Assembly: GCA_003254885.1 (NCBI GenBank)
Contig: QANT01008321.1
Coordinates: 62,001 to 126,000, forward strand
Reading direction: 5' to 3'
Origin: Purshia tridentata
Lineage: Eukaryota; Streptophyta; Magnoliopsida; Rosales; Rosaceae
DNA length: 64,000 nucleotides
Shown here piece by piece: positions 34,816 through 48,110 of the stretch. The notes under the pieces were generated by a model. That model did not search any database. It was not told the origin of the DNA and saw only the letters and a list, made by a program, of their open reading frames with translations. Position 1 is the first letter of the stretch. Every line of letters begins with the position of its first letter. The translations under genes and the position numbers were made by a program.

Positions 34816-36694
34816 ATGGCGGCTATGATGGTGATGGTGCGTCCGTACGTGTTATCAGCCTCCGCGCTAAGTCGAGCTCTGCCATCCTTATTTGCTGAAC
34901 CGAGGAAAGAGCAGTTGGTATCTAAGATTCAGAGCATCAGATTGTTAAATAATAGAGCAAGCGGGAACCAATACAGGAGCAGGAAGAGATTGGAATTTGG
35001 TAGTGGGAGGAGATTCACTACTCGAGCCACCCACGTCAGCGGTGCTGGCTCCATTGACTCCCCTCTCATGCAGTCCATGGAGAACAAGGTATAAATTCAT
35101 TTTTGTTGCATTTTTTATCCAAAGAAATTCATTTTTAAATCAAGCAACCCGAATATGGAAAATATATATACATATATACCATAATACTGCTCCATGTACA
35201 CTCACAGTCAACTGGTCTTTATTATTATGTTCGACATTATCGTAATTAGATTTGCTTCCTTGGATTCTTTTGACTATTAAAATTTGTATTTTGTGGCGCT
35301 GCGCCTTCATTGTTTGAAAACTTATATACTGAAAATTATTAATCTCGTTGGCCAAAAAAAAATCATAATAATTAATATAATGTCTCTAAATCATTCCCAA
35401 GTCAAATTTTTTTTTTTTACACTGTTGTTTCTTCATTAACAACTAGTTTTGCTTTTGGAGTCTTAACTCTTATGTCAATTTTTCTTTGACAGATCAAGGA
35501 ACAGCTAAATGCAGATTCGGTCACTGTAAAAGATGCTTATGGGGATGGTCGGCATGTCAGGTAAGTGCAGATTCGGACTGTCATTCGATGCTGCATCAAC
35601 CGAAAATTTCATGAAATATTCAACTTCTTTTTGGGTTTTTTGATTCTTGTCATCCAACTAAATCAATTGGTGCGTCCCCTTCTTATTCATGATCTCAAAA
35701 TGAGTCCTTTTCTGCTTTTAGGTTGCAAAGTAGTACTAGATCCATCCTTTTTTTTGTGGCCAGGATACTAGTTCCATCCTTTTAGATTCTACATTTTTAT
35801 TTTTTATAGAAAAAGCTTCTACAAAATATCATTTCTGAAAGGGAGCAGTCATGAATTGTTAATTGTAACTTTGCAAGTATGTCAGACCCCTTCAGACTTA
35901 AACAGATAGTAAATAACAGGGAAGCTTTTCACCTTATAGCTTCACTGACCATAATTTGAATACCTGTCTTCTGTCTTTAAATGTGAATCGTTGACCCACG
36001 TCGTGGCCATCTGGTTCACTTTGTTTTTGCACATTGGCTTTCTTGAGGCATGATAATCTATTAGTTATTAGATGTGAAATGTTAGAGAAGTTTAGTAATT
36101 TTTGATAAAAAGCAGCATAGAATCACATGCAGTGAAGAAGTTCAATGAAAATTCAACACATATCATGCAATCTCTAATCTTCTGTAGCACCATGTTACTG
36201 TTAAATTTTTGAATAAACTGCCTATAAAAGGTCACCAGCTCTTGGAAGCTTTAAACTTTATGTACTCTGCAATGAAAAACTGCTCCTTAGAACCCACATC
36301 TGACATCTGAGAAAAGTTTTGCTATTTGTTACTCGTATGTCTATGTATACATACAGACAATCTATTACCTCCATCTTAGGAATTGACTCATGTGACCCAG
36401 ATCACCTTCATTTCATTGCTAAATGTATGTTTTCACATTAAACATGATATATATTTAGGTGTATGTATTTTATGAGATCATATGGCATATTATAGATTGT
36501 ATGTTTTCATATGGCTTTACCATGTATATGCACTTTGCAGCATTGATGTTATCTCTTCAGCCTTTGAGGGACAATCAGCTGTAAATAGGCAGAGAATGGT
36601 GTACAAAGCCATATGGGAGGAGCTCCAGAGCACAGTGCATGCCGTTGATCAGATGACTACCAAAACCCCGCATGAAGCAGCGACTCAAAAGTGA
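34816..36694 (+). CDS. BOLA4: BolA-like protein, plastid (BOLA4 type)
   Basis: Three exons (34816-35088, 35493-35560, 36541-36694), all in phase, encode 164 aa. Residues 1-75 form a basic, Ser-rich transit peptide ending near [14 protein letters not shown]. The BolA domain follows: [18 protein letters not shown], then [17 protein letters not shown], whose His is the likely metal ligand, then [15 protein letters not shown]. BolA proteins pair with monothiol CGFS glutaredoxins in Fe-S cluster and redox work. Plastid or dual plastid-mitochondrial location is inferred from the leader. The closest recalled match is Arabidopsis BOLA4, though the exact paralogue is not certain. A Harbinger-type MITE lies just upstream. 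Confidence 0.88.
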
Positions 36695-38190
36695 TAAAGT
36701 ATTAGTTGAAAGCCAGTTGAGGCCACAGTCCCTTAATGGAGTTTCCTTGCTACATTAAATTTATGTAAGCTCTAACATTTATCTGTGAGTGTTTTAGATT
36801 TATCATCATTGCCACAGTCATTTACTATTGTGAACTATAAGCATGCTTGCCTTTTGGGATAAATGACCTGATTTAGGCAATGTACCTGACTTTCATTTGG
36901 CCAAATTTTGGTAAAGATACTATTATATCAATTTATGAAAAGAAAATAAGAAATTGAGAGAGCTTCCGATAAGGTAACACCTTCCTATCATTGATCCCTG
37001 CTCCAGGAACTAGTGAAGTAATCCTTTTGGTCAAATGCACTAAAGTCATGAGCTGCAAATTCGCTATATTTTCCAGAAATAAAATGTCTAAACTATTAAC
37101 TCCATGTAGCTAAGCTAATAATCAGTTTAGATTACAATGGATCTCAATTTTGTACATAAATCTGCAATCCTGAAAGTAAAATTTCCATTTTAGCATTTGA
37201 TATATATTAGACTAGATTAAAAAATTTATTTTCTTCCAAAATACCTCTTGTTGTTCATCTCGTCATCTCGTCTTCTTCAACGTTTGAAGGTCGGAGAAAC
37301 TTCATGAAAGCAACCTTGAAAAGCCAATCTGCATGAATTTTTGATCACTAAATTCGTCAAATATTAATATAATACAGAAGATGAATGAATGTTGGGTAAT
37401 TTAATTGAATAACCGATTTCAATATCCAATAAGCCTTTTTTATATGAACATTCCCACCATTTCTTTCTCTCTCTCTCTCTCCCCCCCAACCTAGAATCTC
37501 GTATATGAGCCAATAGATTGGATTTATGGTGAAAAATATACATCAAAAAATTTATCATCATATTTTTGGTGAAACTCATCCTTAAAAAATAAATTTTTAT
37601 AAAACAAACACAATAGTTGATGAAAATATGATACGTCGCGAGAAATGTAGTACCATTAAATAATGAAAATTGACAGTCGATCATATCATTCATATTATAT
37701 GAGCAACAGCCACTTTCTCTTTCACCTCCCAATCTTCTTTTCATGACTCATAGGTAAATGTTTATATATAATGAAATTCATTGAAAAAATGTTGTAAAGA
37801 TTCACCGTCTTAAATCCATAACTAAATTTTTGTTGGTCACATAATGTACAAACAAATGATATCATAACCCCATAAAAAACCCAACAATTAAGAAAAATAA
37901 AATTAAAAGATGATCATCATAGAGCTTCAACATAATTAATAATAATATATATAATATTTTAGGCTCGAGCCATAAAGAAGATTCAAACTTTGGCATTAAT
38001 ACTCACTCACATTCCGTGTGCATTCCGTAAGTTACGTTACATACCAGAGAATTTTTCATAGAGTGAGATGCTCTTTATAATGTAGATACAAGATCATACA
38101 ACTAATCACTAACCTTTATTCAGAAAAATCTTATTGAAGTAAAAAACAAAAGAGTAAACTCATACCAGCAGCCCGAGCCCACTAAAAAAA
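36695..38190. other. Intergenic DNA after the BolA gene
   Basis: The first few hundred bases are presumably BolA 3' untranslated sequence. No other gene, RNA or transposon can be supported. A CT/C run at 37465-37487 and AT-rich tracts explain the open frames here. Confidence 0.5.
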
Positions 38191-38630
38191 TTGTTTCCGT
38201 CTCCCATAGCCCATTACCCAGCCCAGCCCACCCGTGGGCCTAGCCTTAACCCCTACTTCGTTGTTCGTTCTTCTCGTACCCACCCTTGTTTTCTTCGGTC
38301 TATCATTCTCTTCCTCAATCTTCTGTTCTTCACTCACATAACATCAGCAGCTTCACCACAGCCATCTGGCCCATTGCTCCCCTCTCTTTCTGTTTCAATT
38401 GAGCATTTGAGCTGCCTATCATTTAGGTAATTTCTCTATACTTTGTGCATTATAATGTCGAGGTTTATTGAAATGGATTAATTCTATATTTGTGATATGA
38501 TTTCTTATGAATCTATCAGTCTTGATATTCGGTTTTGGATAATCATGTATTTTCAAATTAATTAGCTTGCTGTGTTGATGGTTAGTTTGCAAAAAAAGAA
38601 ACGTCACTTTAGCCTCAATTGCTCCAGAAA
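38191..38630 (+). promoter_or_regulatory. Probable 5' leader of the PDCD2-like gene, with a leader intron
   Basis: This pyrimidine-rich stretch is typical of plant leaders. A TTTAG/GTAATT donor near 38427 and a CTTTAG acceptor near 38611 would remove about 185 bp before the ATG at 38631. The Ser/Pro-rich open frame from 38191 has no family likeness and could act as an upstream ORF. All of this is inference from splice-like signals. Confidence 0.4.
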
Positions 38631-41600
38631 ATGGCTGGTGGTCTGAAAGGTTATGGTACGGAAGAGTTTAAGGGTCTTCGAATCACCTCTCTGGATGATG
38701 AGAGTGATGAAGCAGAAGAACAACAAAACGAGCAGGAAGTTGTCGTTGATGATGATGATGATGAAGAAGAAGATGAAGCAAGAAATTCAGTGGTTTTGGG
38801 TTTTGTGAAAAAGCCCAAGAAAGCTCGCTCTCTTTTACGCCATTTCTTCCCTTCCAAGGCTGGAGGCGTACCTGTAAGCTATTAAATTCTTCAATTTTTA
38901 TTTACTTACATAGTTACAAGTCAGACTTTCGAATGCTCTTGTTTCTTTGTCATATAGGCTTGGTTGGATCCAGAAAATTTGCCATCCGGAAGATCTTGTT
39001 TGTGCGACATATGTAGGGAACCTTTGCAATTTGTGCTTCAGGTGAGTGATACTTGAATTTCTTTGATAAAATTCTATTTATATTATGCCTTTGTTTGTTT
39101 TTTTTAAGCAATAAAAGCTGCCATAATTAGTCTTTATGTTTGTTTGGTTTCTAGGTGTATGCACCAGAGGAGAAGCAATTTGCATTTCATCGAAGTTTGT
39201 TTGTTTTTATTTGTACATCAATGGTGTGTCTTCGTCGAGATCAACATGAGCAATGGAAAGGCCATCGGGACAACCCTTCTAGAAGGTATTGTTCTCCATA
39301 TTATGTCTATAACCAAGGATTTGTGATTTTTCGTTCCTAATTATGTGATGGTTTTATCAAAGTGTGAAGGTTTTCCGCTGCCAATTACCTCGCGATAATC
39401 CTTTCTATTCAAGTGAGCCTCCAAAGAAGGATATTACTGACAAACCGCTTGATGCTGGAGGTAGCATCGTGTTTTACTTCGTATTTATAGTTATTAGATA
39501 CCTACTTTGATTATTGCTAAATTGTATTAACATGTTCAACCTTGTTTATATACATTTATACTTTTTTCAATTATGCAAGTTTCACAAATTTTACGTCTTC
39601 TACCAATTTAAGGGCTCTTTTGATGATCTTTAGCCTTTGATTGTTTTAGCTACACTCTGTAATTGGTGTGGTACCTGGAAAGGGATTAAACGCTGTACTG
39701 GTTGCAGCAGAGCACTTTATTGCTCAGAGAAACATTGGGTAATTGGATTTTTTGGTTTCTGTTATGTCCTTTTTTCTCGTCTTTTCAAATAATCATCCTT
39801 AAACTACCCTAACTTTTTCTGTAATATATAGGCCAGGCATTCTCACTCAGGTCACAAAATTGATTGTCAGCGAATGAGAATAAGTTGTGAGTTGGCTGAC
39901 GGTAGTTCTGTTAATACTGAAACCACTTCTGCTGTATTTCCAAAAGGCAAGTACAAGGTTTTCTGTGATTTTTATTTTTGGGTGGGGTTTTGAAAAGGAG
40001 GTTGAATACATGTGCACTGAGTTATAGATATGAGATAGTTTAATTTAATAGTGCTACTATTTTTCACCCCTATGTCCTATTTTCCCACCCATCATTTTAT
40101 AAAAAAAATAATCATTTGTTTAATTTTTGCAAAATGACCTCTAAAAGACTTGTGTAAACAAAAAGATACTATACCATACCCACCCGCTTCTTAACACCCA
40201 CCTAAACTCATTTCATCTTCTCTTCATATTCTACACTTTAATATCCAAGAAAAACCACTTTGGATTCATGAACAATAATTACTATTATTTTTTTTTTCTG
40301 CAGCTAGCTAGAGATTTATTCACAATCTGACTCTAAGATTTGTTTCCAATATCTGATTTTGTCTTGATCATTCATATTCTCAAATCCCCTTGTTTTTCTT
40401 AATTGTTTTGTTTGATTTTTTCTCTTATTCACAATCTCACCCAAACATAAAAGTTCTTGGGCACATTATAAAGTTACAATTTATGGGTTGATTTAACCAT
40501 GCCCCCTTCTCTCTCACTCTCTTCCTATTTATTCTAGGAGTATGTATAGTGGCCAAAGATCAAAATCTAGGAGTATGTATGAGGTAGCTTATGGGTTCTA
40601 AATTTGGTGGGTGAATACTGTTTAAGGTTCATGGAAGAAAGAAAATATAGAGAAAGAAATTTGGTGGAAAGAGTGTTTATTAGTAAAGGTATTTTAATGA
40701 CATTGGGGGGGTGGAAAAAGAGGATTAATATTTATTAAAATTTTAAAGGGGGTGGAATTATAGAGTGGGTAAAAAAAAATAGGAATGTGGGTGGGAATAG
40801 TAGCACTCTAATTTAATTTCAAATGAATTCCTTGTTGATAGATATCTGAAACTTTTTTTTTTGTGATGTGACTGACACGCACAATAAAGATAACAAATGA
40901 CACAATTTCAAGTCTTGCTAAGATTTATCCTTAATGTAGACTTTCCAATTTCACCTCTAATATTTTGTTTTCATTTGCAAACAGTTGCAAGCAATGACTT
41001 ATGGCCAGAATACAAAATCATACAGGAGTTTGAAAGTTCATACGACACACAAGTGTCTGATGATAATGTATGTGCTGATTCCTTGGTCCCTAGGAACCAG
41101 ATGGATGATGCACTGATGTCGATAGCAGACAATTTTGAGGTATTAATTGTTGTACTCTCATAATCAATATTATTGTTGTCTTTCTATTGGTAATGAAATT
41201 TATAGTTTCTTTTCTTTTTCCTGTGAAGAAAAGTTATGTTTAATTGCTTAAACTCTTACGTGTTTATATCTCTGTTAATGGAAAGGGTGATTGTGACAAA
41301 AAGAGCTGGGCTTCATTCCAAGAGCGCTTGCACCTGGCCCCTGAACAAGTATTAAGGTGATTTATGTTTTCAATAAAGCATGGACAAGTATGGCATTTGT
41401 GTTGGATAATGGATGTTACCTGATGCCGATTGGAAATAGACATCCATGGCGCGATGTTTATTTTGTTGATCAAAAGCACTTGTTTCCTCTGCCCTATTTT
41501 ATTTAAATTAAAGGATCAATTTATTTTTTATTTCCAACAGGTACTGTAGGAGTCCTGGTGCTAAACCCTTGTGGCCGATGGCAAGTGGCCGGCCATCCAA

Positions 41601-41937
41601 GGCTGATATTCCTAAATGCAGTTATTGTGGTGGTCCATTGTGTTTTGAATTTCAGGTATTGGATCTTGACAACTTTTTGTTATGATTGAAGCCCAATTCA
41701 AAGTTTCTGCATTTTAGTTTCTTTCACTATCAGGGTTGCCATTTTCATTCTAGTCAAATTTGTTGACCTTGTATGTTTTGTTGGTTTCAGATCATGCCTC
41801 AGTTGCTATTTTACTTTCGTGTGAAGGATGATGTGGACTCTCTTGATTGGGCTACAATTGCTGTTTATACATGTGAAGCCTCTTGTGATGCAACTGTGGC
41901 TTACAAAGAAGAATTTGCTTGGGTTCAATTTTCTTAG
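38631..41937 (+). CDS. PDCD2-like MYND zinc-finger protein (At5g64830 type)
   Basis: Ten exons encode 415 aa: 38631-38873, 38958-39041, 39155-39285, 39363-39460, 39650-39738, 39832-39946, 40985-41139, 41286-41356, 41541-41655 and 41791-41937. An acidic stretch (residues about 33-50) is followed by the PDCD2 N-terminal part (AWLDPENLPSG, CDICREPLQFVLQVYAP). A MYND zinc finger lies near residues 186-225 (LCNWCGTWKGIKRC, then CSRALYC and HKIDC). The PDCD2_C domain ends the protein (CSYCGGPLCFEFQIMPQLL, then WATIAVYTC). Family members elsewhere are linked to ribosomal protein uS5 escort and cell viability; the plant role is less clear. Intron 6 works in phase only with a GC donor at 39947-39948 and contains a MITE. 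Confidence 0.92.
40050..40808. mobile_element. MULE-type MITE in PDCD2-like intron 6
   Basis: The inverted ends start agtgctactatt on the left and gagtgctactatt read from the right. A perfect 9-bp duplication taatttaat flanks them (40041-40049 and 40809-40817). The similarity continues as cacccctatgtcctatttt against caccca-cattcctatttt. There is no coding capacity. The 9-bp duplication points to the Mutator superfamily. Confidence 0.8.
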
Positions 41938-42389
41938 CCATCTATGGTCAACCAAAAAGAAAAAAAATATTGCCATCTTTTCTTTTGTCACATACTTTTG
42001 TACGTACATATGAGATACAACCGTTCAGGTCTTATGAATGTTATTCACGACTTAAGAATTGTCATAATTTTTTTTCTTAGCCATTTATGGCCACACACCA
42101 CACGAGGAAGCTTCGAGCACTACATAAGAGAGTTTTAGAGTTACATGATGGTTATATAGTAAAAGGTGCAAAAAGAATCCCAATATCTGAATAACAACTT
42201 AATTAAAGGTCATATATCCCATCTTATTGAGTTTCTATGTTGAATTCCCTTCTTCAATGCTGTAATTGATTTTTTTAAAAGAAAAATAGTTTAAAAGCTT
42301 GTACAATAATCAGTACCAAATTAATAACCTACATAGCACCATACCGCCATACCACATACACTAATCTTCTTGTGTGATTTTCTTGATCA
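41938..42389. other. Shared 3' flank of the PDCD2-like and MTP genes
   Basis: This 450-bp gap separates convergent genes and must hold both 3' untranslated regions. Nothing else is seen. Confidence 0.6.
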
Positions 42390-45144
42390 TCATGTCACCT
42401 TTGGCTTGTGCTCTGGCCTGTGAGTAATATCAACATCCACATGAACAAAAGCTCGTTCAACTTCAGGAAGGTTTTCGAGCTTTTCTTGGAGTGTCTCTCC
42501 AATATCATGTGCTTGACTAAGAGACATGTCCCCAGGTAAGACTACGTCAACCTCCACAAAATAGTTGCTGCCAAATGTATATGCTCTTACTGTCTCAATG
42601 TGCTTGATGTCCTTGTCATGGTTCCAAATCAGATATGTTAACTTGGCTAAGTACTCTGCTGGTGCTGTCTTCCCAATCAGTGACCACACAGTCTCCATAA
42701 CTGTTTTTGCCCAATTCCCCATTGTATACAAAGCAATCTGCATGCATTAGTATATTTCAATTACACTTGTTGCCATAAAATAGTTTATGATTAGATTGAG
42801 TATTGTAACAAAACTAAGCATTAATAATTAATGTACTCTTGTCAAATATATGTGGAATGTTATGTTGTTACACTTTAAATATGCAGAACTTACAATGATA
42901 GCCCCAATAGGGTCAATCCACCAGTAAAACCGGATTGCTAACACTGCTGATGCAAGACCAATTCCATTAGTAATGACATCAAATAGATGATCTTGTGCAT
43001 ATGTTCGAATAATTTCATTTTCGAATCTGCGACAATATACCATCAGCATGAATTTTACTACTGTGACTGAGACCATGATCCCTATCATCCATTTTTCTTT
43101 CTCTGGGTCCCTATCAGGTTGAGCCTGCATGAAATTAGAAATGAATGGTGGTTTGAATGACGGTAAGGAAAAGAAAGTTGATATAAGATATAATTATAGA
43201 TTGAATCTGCTCAAGAAATCTTGCTTTACTATAAAATAGTGAGCTCTTAAATACCTTTGTGACAAGTTGCCGACCTGATTCGAACAATATTTGTAAGCCA
43301 AGAGTTGCCATCACTGATGCAAAAACTACAATGCCCTGCAATGCATTTGAGATTTTATATACAAAGTAAACTAATGATCAGTGAAACCATTAGGAAAAAG
43401 AAACTAATGATTAAACATTAATTGGCCTAGAAAGATAATGACATGTTCCTGAGAAGGTTGCCTCAAATTCTCATAAACCTCATGACATGTTCCTTCTAGA
43501 AAGATATTGATATAATGTGCCTGGTTTTTTGCCATACGCTTGAATTCTTTCCCTGTGTGTGTGCATATTTTCGCCTGAACTATAGTTAAGGGGCTGAATG
43601 ACAAGTCTACAGTGCATTTCCACAATGTTTTCACAACATTTTCAGTACTAGCATATCAGTTATAAAGAGAGAAACATTTTCACTTGTTTGAATTAATGTA
43701 CTATGTTCAGTGTCCAAAAAAATTATTTGAACATTTATTCTGATGTCTCCTAAAGTGAATGGTGCTTACCACAGGTTGCATCCTATTCTTGCCAATCGGG
43801 TACCGATATTGATTCGGTTTTCTCATTGCATATGCTGTAAACCAAAGGATGAACCCTGACAAGAGGTCTAAGAGAGAATCCAAAGTTGACGCTATTACTG
43901 CCAATGATCTGCTCTGAACTGAAGCATACAATTTTGCCAAGAAAAGCACCAAGTTTGCCACATTAGATGCATATATTGCTATCCTTTCACTGCTTGCAAG
44001 TTGTGTCATTTCATCCTGAAACCAAGAGTTTGTATATGTGATAATTAAGAAAACAATTCAAACACTAAGCAGTTATCTCTTTTGATGAATATAAGATGAA
44101 AGTAACCATTCTAACTAAGCAGTTACTCCCTCGATCTGATTTTTCTTTTTTTCTTAAACGAAAATATTGGTAATTACCAACATCTTCTTGGCAACCAAAG
44201 AAAGCAAATGATAGTAAATAATCATTGAGTGTGGTTGCTAATCACTGATTTTGAAGTAGAGTCACTTCATTTTTTTTAGTGTTCATGAATATAAGATTTC
44301 AATTCTTGATGATCATTTTATAGCAGCAAATTAACACTAGGCTCAATTTGCACAAATGTTCTTTGAAACTACATATTATTCTCACTTTGTCTCTTTAAAC
44401 TTTCATTTTCTCAGTACTTTGCCCCTCGAACTTTACAAACCCCAAGTTCGTCAATGATTCTATCAAAAATTCTGACATAGCACTTATGTGGATGTGTATC
44501 TTAAAATATGACTTGACAGAGTCATTGACGGACTTTATATGGAATATGACTTACTGAAAGAATTTGTAAAATTCAGGGGCATAGTTAGAATAAAATTACT
44601 TTTCAAGAGGTATTTGTGCCAATAAGCCTTAACACTTCACATATGAAAAAAAAATTTAGGGTTTACTCATCCTTTTACAACCAAAATAACAGCAAACCTC
44701 TGTCAAACTTCCAGGCCAAAAGCCCTTTGCAGAAAATGTGTCCAATTCATTGAATCCTTTGAGAAGTTTATCCTGCCTCTTGTAATATTCTGCTATTTTT
44801 CTTTGCCTCCCTGTGATAGAAAAAGAGAGAAATTTCAATGCCAATTTGACCTTTAAGCACAGATACAAATATTTGGCTTTATCAAAAGTACTATATGTTG
44901 AGGACATAAAGAGCAACAGAGTACTATTTAAAGAGAATTAAGGACATAAGTGCTTACTTAATGACTTAACAACAGTCCCAAACCCAAAAGAAGAATCCAT
45001 TTTTCTCTCTGGAAGCTTGAAGCCATCCATATTGAGCCTCCATGCAGGCTCACTTGGCACTATGACGTCTTCTCCTCTCGGGTCCGGTGACAACAGCTCT
45101 GTCCGGTAATCGGAAGAATCTGTTCGAAGATCATCTGTCCCCAT
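42390..45144 (-). CDS. MTP9/10: Metal tolerance protein, Mn-type cation diffusion facilitator (MTP9/MTP10 type)
   Basis: Six exons in phase encode 401 aa: 45144-44958, 44810-44698, 44015-43770, 43335-43255, 43124-42894 and 42737-42390. The N-terminus contains [11 protein letters not shown] and the conserved [12 protein letters not shown]. The membrane part carries the two DxxxD metal-site motifs of Mn-CDF transporters: DSLLD in [17 protein letters not shown] and DHLFD in [15 protein letters not shown]. The cytosolic C-terminal domain includes [11 protein letters not shown] and [13 protein letters not shown]. Members export Mn(II) against protons from the cytosol into endomembrane compartments. 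Length and sequence fit Arabidopsis MTP9/MTP10; the paralogue is not fixed. Intron 2 holds a small MITE. Confidence 0.93.
44340..44628. mobile_element. Small MULE-type MITE in MTP intron 2
   Basis: The ends ggctcaatttgcacaaatg (left) and ggcttattggcacaaat (read from the right) are inverted copies. They share a later gcccctcgaactttacaaa / gcccctgaattttacaaa segment. The flanks ttaacacta (44331-44339) and ttaacactt (44629-44637) are a near-perfect 9-bp target duplication. The element is 289 bp with no coding content. Confidence 0.75.
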
Positions 45145-47084
45145 TTTTCTCAGCAGAAATAGTTGCTAGTAAGAGAATTAATGTAAGTCAATATATAGAT
45201 TAAATGAAGCAAGTAAACAAATAGTATACTATTTTTTCCCAGTAAAGAAAGAATCGGTTAGAGAGTTGAAATCTAATTCTTATAATCAGAAGCATGGACA
45301 AGGTTGGTTTGATGCTTCCAAACACACCCTTCAAATTTATACTTTAATAGAAGTTTTGAGAAATTGGAGATAGTTTTGAAGAATATTCGTCTATTGGAGC
45401 AAAAGAGCTGACTTTTGTTGAAGGAATAGGTACCATGTCTAAGTTGGTCTGCATTAATAATGTGGAAGGAATCCCGATGCACCCAAAAAAATAAAAATTA
45501 ATGTAGAAGGAATCTCACTTAAGGAAGCTTTTTTCCACAGAGATATAGGTAATAATAATTTTGGAACTCGTAATGTGTGCTTTAGGCGTGGCTGAGAAAG
45601 CTGATTGTGGCTTCAGCCTTCAGCTACAAAAGCATTGCATGGACAATGCAAACGCCTACTTATTGACCCGGGAGCTACATATGCATGTTAACTTATGTAT
45701 GTTCTCATATTGATAAGTTGGACACTTGGTTTGGATTAATAGTTTGGCAACACGACAAGAGTATATTTCCCGCTAGATAATGATATTGGTGAATGACTAT
45801 AGCAAATTAATTGAGATGAAATGCTTGTCTATTGGGTAAGAAGTCGCACATTTTAGAGTTTGAGACCAAAATGAGACATGAGCTAAATTGTTAATTTTTG
45901 GTTCAATTATAATTTAACCCATCGAACTATAGGGGTGATTTCAGGATACTTCCTAAATTTCAAAAATTTACAAGTGCATCCATTAACTTTTGGAAATCAT
46001 GCAATGTTAATGATTTCGTCCAATTTTCCATTAAGTGCTTACGTGGCTTTGCTGATTAAATTCTTTTAATGACCTGGAGTTCCACGAAGAAATAAAATAG
46101 GTTGATTTGGACTCTAACCCTTTAAAGTTATATTTTATAGAGTCAAACATAGGAGAGGATCCAGATCCATCGATCATGATATTAAGAAATAATAAATTCC
46201 TAAATTTAGAGATTTTTAAGTAATTTCCATTATTTATAAAAATTACAAAATAGATATATAAAAATAAGAAATGGATCTAAATCAAAAATGAAAAACTCTT
46301 AGATTAATTGAAGATCCAATATGATAATGACAAAATTGAGCTATATTTTAGAATCTCTATAAATTTCATCAATAATACTACACTTACCACATTTTTATAT
46401 TATAATTTCATACCAACTTAGATTAAACACTAGAAAATAAAAGTAAAAACCTAAAAAAAAAAATCATGTTTAATAAAGTATAATACGTAAGATAGTATGA
46501 AAATATAGTAAGTATAACATTATAAAAATAAAATTTCATTTGTGTTAAGAAAATTTTGAACGGGCACACACATACATAGCATATGACTATTTTTTTCACT
46601 ACTTGTGCTCTCATGCATGCAATATAACAATTCAGTATAATTTAGCAACACACTAATATTTAACATGGAAAAACAACCATGGAACTCGTGTTTGGAAGAG
46701 ACGTCGCATACAATAGTTGTATACAAGATTTTTCTTTTTTCACTATTGTGAAAGCATAAATTAAATCATTATTTTAGGAAGTGAGTCAAGTGACCCAATT
46801 AATATTTTAATTATAAGCATATAATTACGTATATATATCTGCAGATAAGGGAGCGCAGGTTAGCGAAACAAAATATTGTTACAAAGAAGCCATGATTATG
46901 ATTGGTGCAATTCACTGGAAGAGTGCGATGTTGCTTGCTTGCGGGAATTACTTGAGGGGAGTGTCAAGTCCTTGACTATGAAACCAAAGGGATGACGTGG
47001 ACCTCTCTTCAATAAAGATAATAATGAATATTATTCCAAACAGTCACATAAGGATAATAAACTTTCATAATAAAAGTACTAATA
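45145..47084. other. MTP promoter side and AT-rich intergenic DNA
   Basis: No gene is supported. The first part is the MTP upstream region. One repeat fragment at 45913-46075 is listed separately, and the rest is AT-rich up to the MULE insertion site. Confidence 0.5.
45913..46075 (+). repeat. MULE-end-like fragment, mate of 2392-2545
   Basis: The stretch reads like an element end (cccatcgaactatagggg, gatttcagg, caaaaatttacaag, aatcatgcaatgt, ccattaagtgcttacgtgg). It matches the minus strand of 2392-2545. No inverted mate is nearby, so this is a fragment. Confidence 0.5.
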
Positions 47085-47093
47085 TTTTTATTA

Positions 47094-47577
47094 GGCTAAA
47101 TTACAAAATAGTCCATTGAACTATATGGGTACTTTCAAGTGGCTCATTAAAGTACAAAAACTTACTAGCGTATACATGAACTATCCGAAACCCTGCAACG
47201 CTAGTGCTTCTGTCAAAATTTCCATCAAGTGCTAATGTGGACTGCTGACATGTCATTTTTTCTGACGCGTAATGCCACACCCACACCCAAAAAGCCACAT
47301 AGGATAAACTTCCCGCCCAAAAATGCCACGTGGCCACCTACACCTACCTTCTGACAACCCTAGCCCCTGCCTTTTCGATTTCTCCCCAAACCCAGTATTT
47401 GCAGGTGAGCTGAGTGATAAACCCAAAAGTAAACTCACTTTTTAGCTTACTCTCCCTCTCTCTATCTCTGTTACACTTTCAGGCCTTCGGCAAATCGAGT
47501 ATTCCTTCACCTTTACAAAAGATTTGCAGGGGGAATATTGCATAGTGACTCAAGGACTGAAGCTCAAGCTGTTGGTG
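47094..47577 (+). repeat. Left terminal inverted repeat of the MULE
   Basis: It matches the right end (53392 back to 52911) over about 480 bp, with roughly nine in ten bases the same by eye. It includes a CT-rich stretch near 47455-47470. It lies upstream of the transposase and probably holds its promoter. Confidence 0.9.
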
Positions 47578-48110
47578 ACATGGTGTGGGTATTGCGAGAG
47601 GAGATCGGAGGAGACAGTACACCTTTATACAGTAAGATTCACTTTGGATCACTAACATTTTGGGTTTTTGTTTTGGGGTTTTTTGTACAAACTTGTGTGT
47701 TTGTTTCCTAGTTTAGTGGGTATTTTATAAAGTGGTAGGATATACTTTGTCTCCTAGAAAATGAGGTGTTGGTGTTGGTGAAATCGAATTTAATAAGGTG
47801 GATGGGTTCACTTAAAAAACTATAGTTTTTTTTTTGGAAATATGCTAGTTCGCATAGTGGGTTTGTTTGCTAGTGTAGGAGACTTGATATTTAGATGTTG
47901 CTGTCTATTTATGCATAGTGGTCCATACCTTTTGTGTAAACCAGATAGGGTTGGTGACTGCCTTTAGTAGTTCATGAGCTTGAAAATAAATAAAACACAA
48001 AATTGGTTTTGAAGAAATTGAAACCTTAAATCTGTGTTCACATAGGTTGTCCAATATTATGGTTAACTAACTAACCATAATTTAACTATGCTATTACAGG
48101 GGAACCCGAG

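Noticed and set aside
37364-37744. Open frame of 126 codons on the minus strand between the BolA and PDCD2-like genes
   Set aside because: The composition is AT-driven and includes a CT microsatellite; there are no splice partners or family likeness.
38191-38430. Open frame of 79 codons ahead of the PDCD2-like gene
   Set aside because: It reads as a pyrimidine-rich leader with no conserved domain; at most an upstream ORF.
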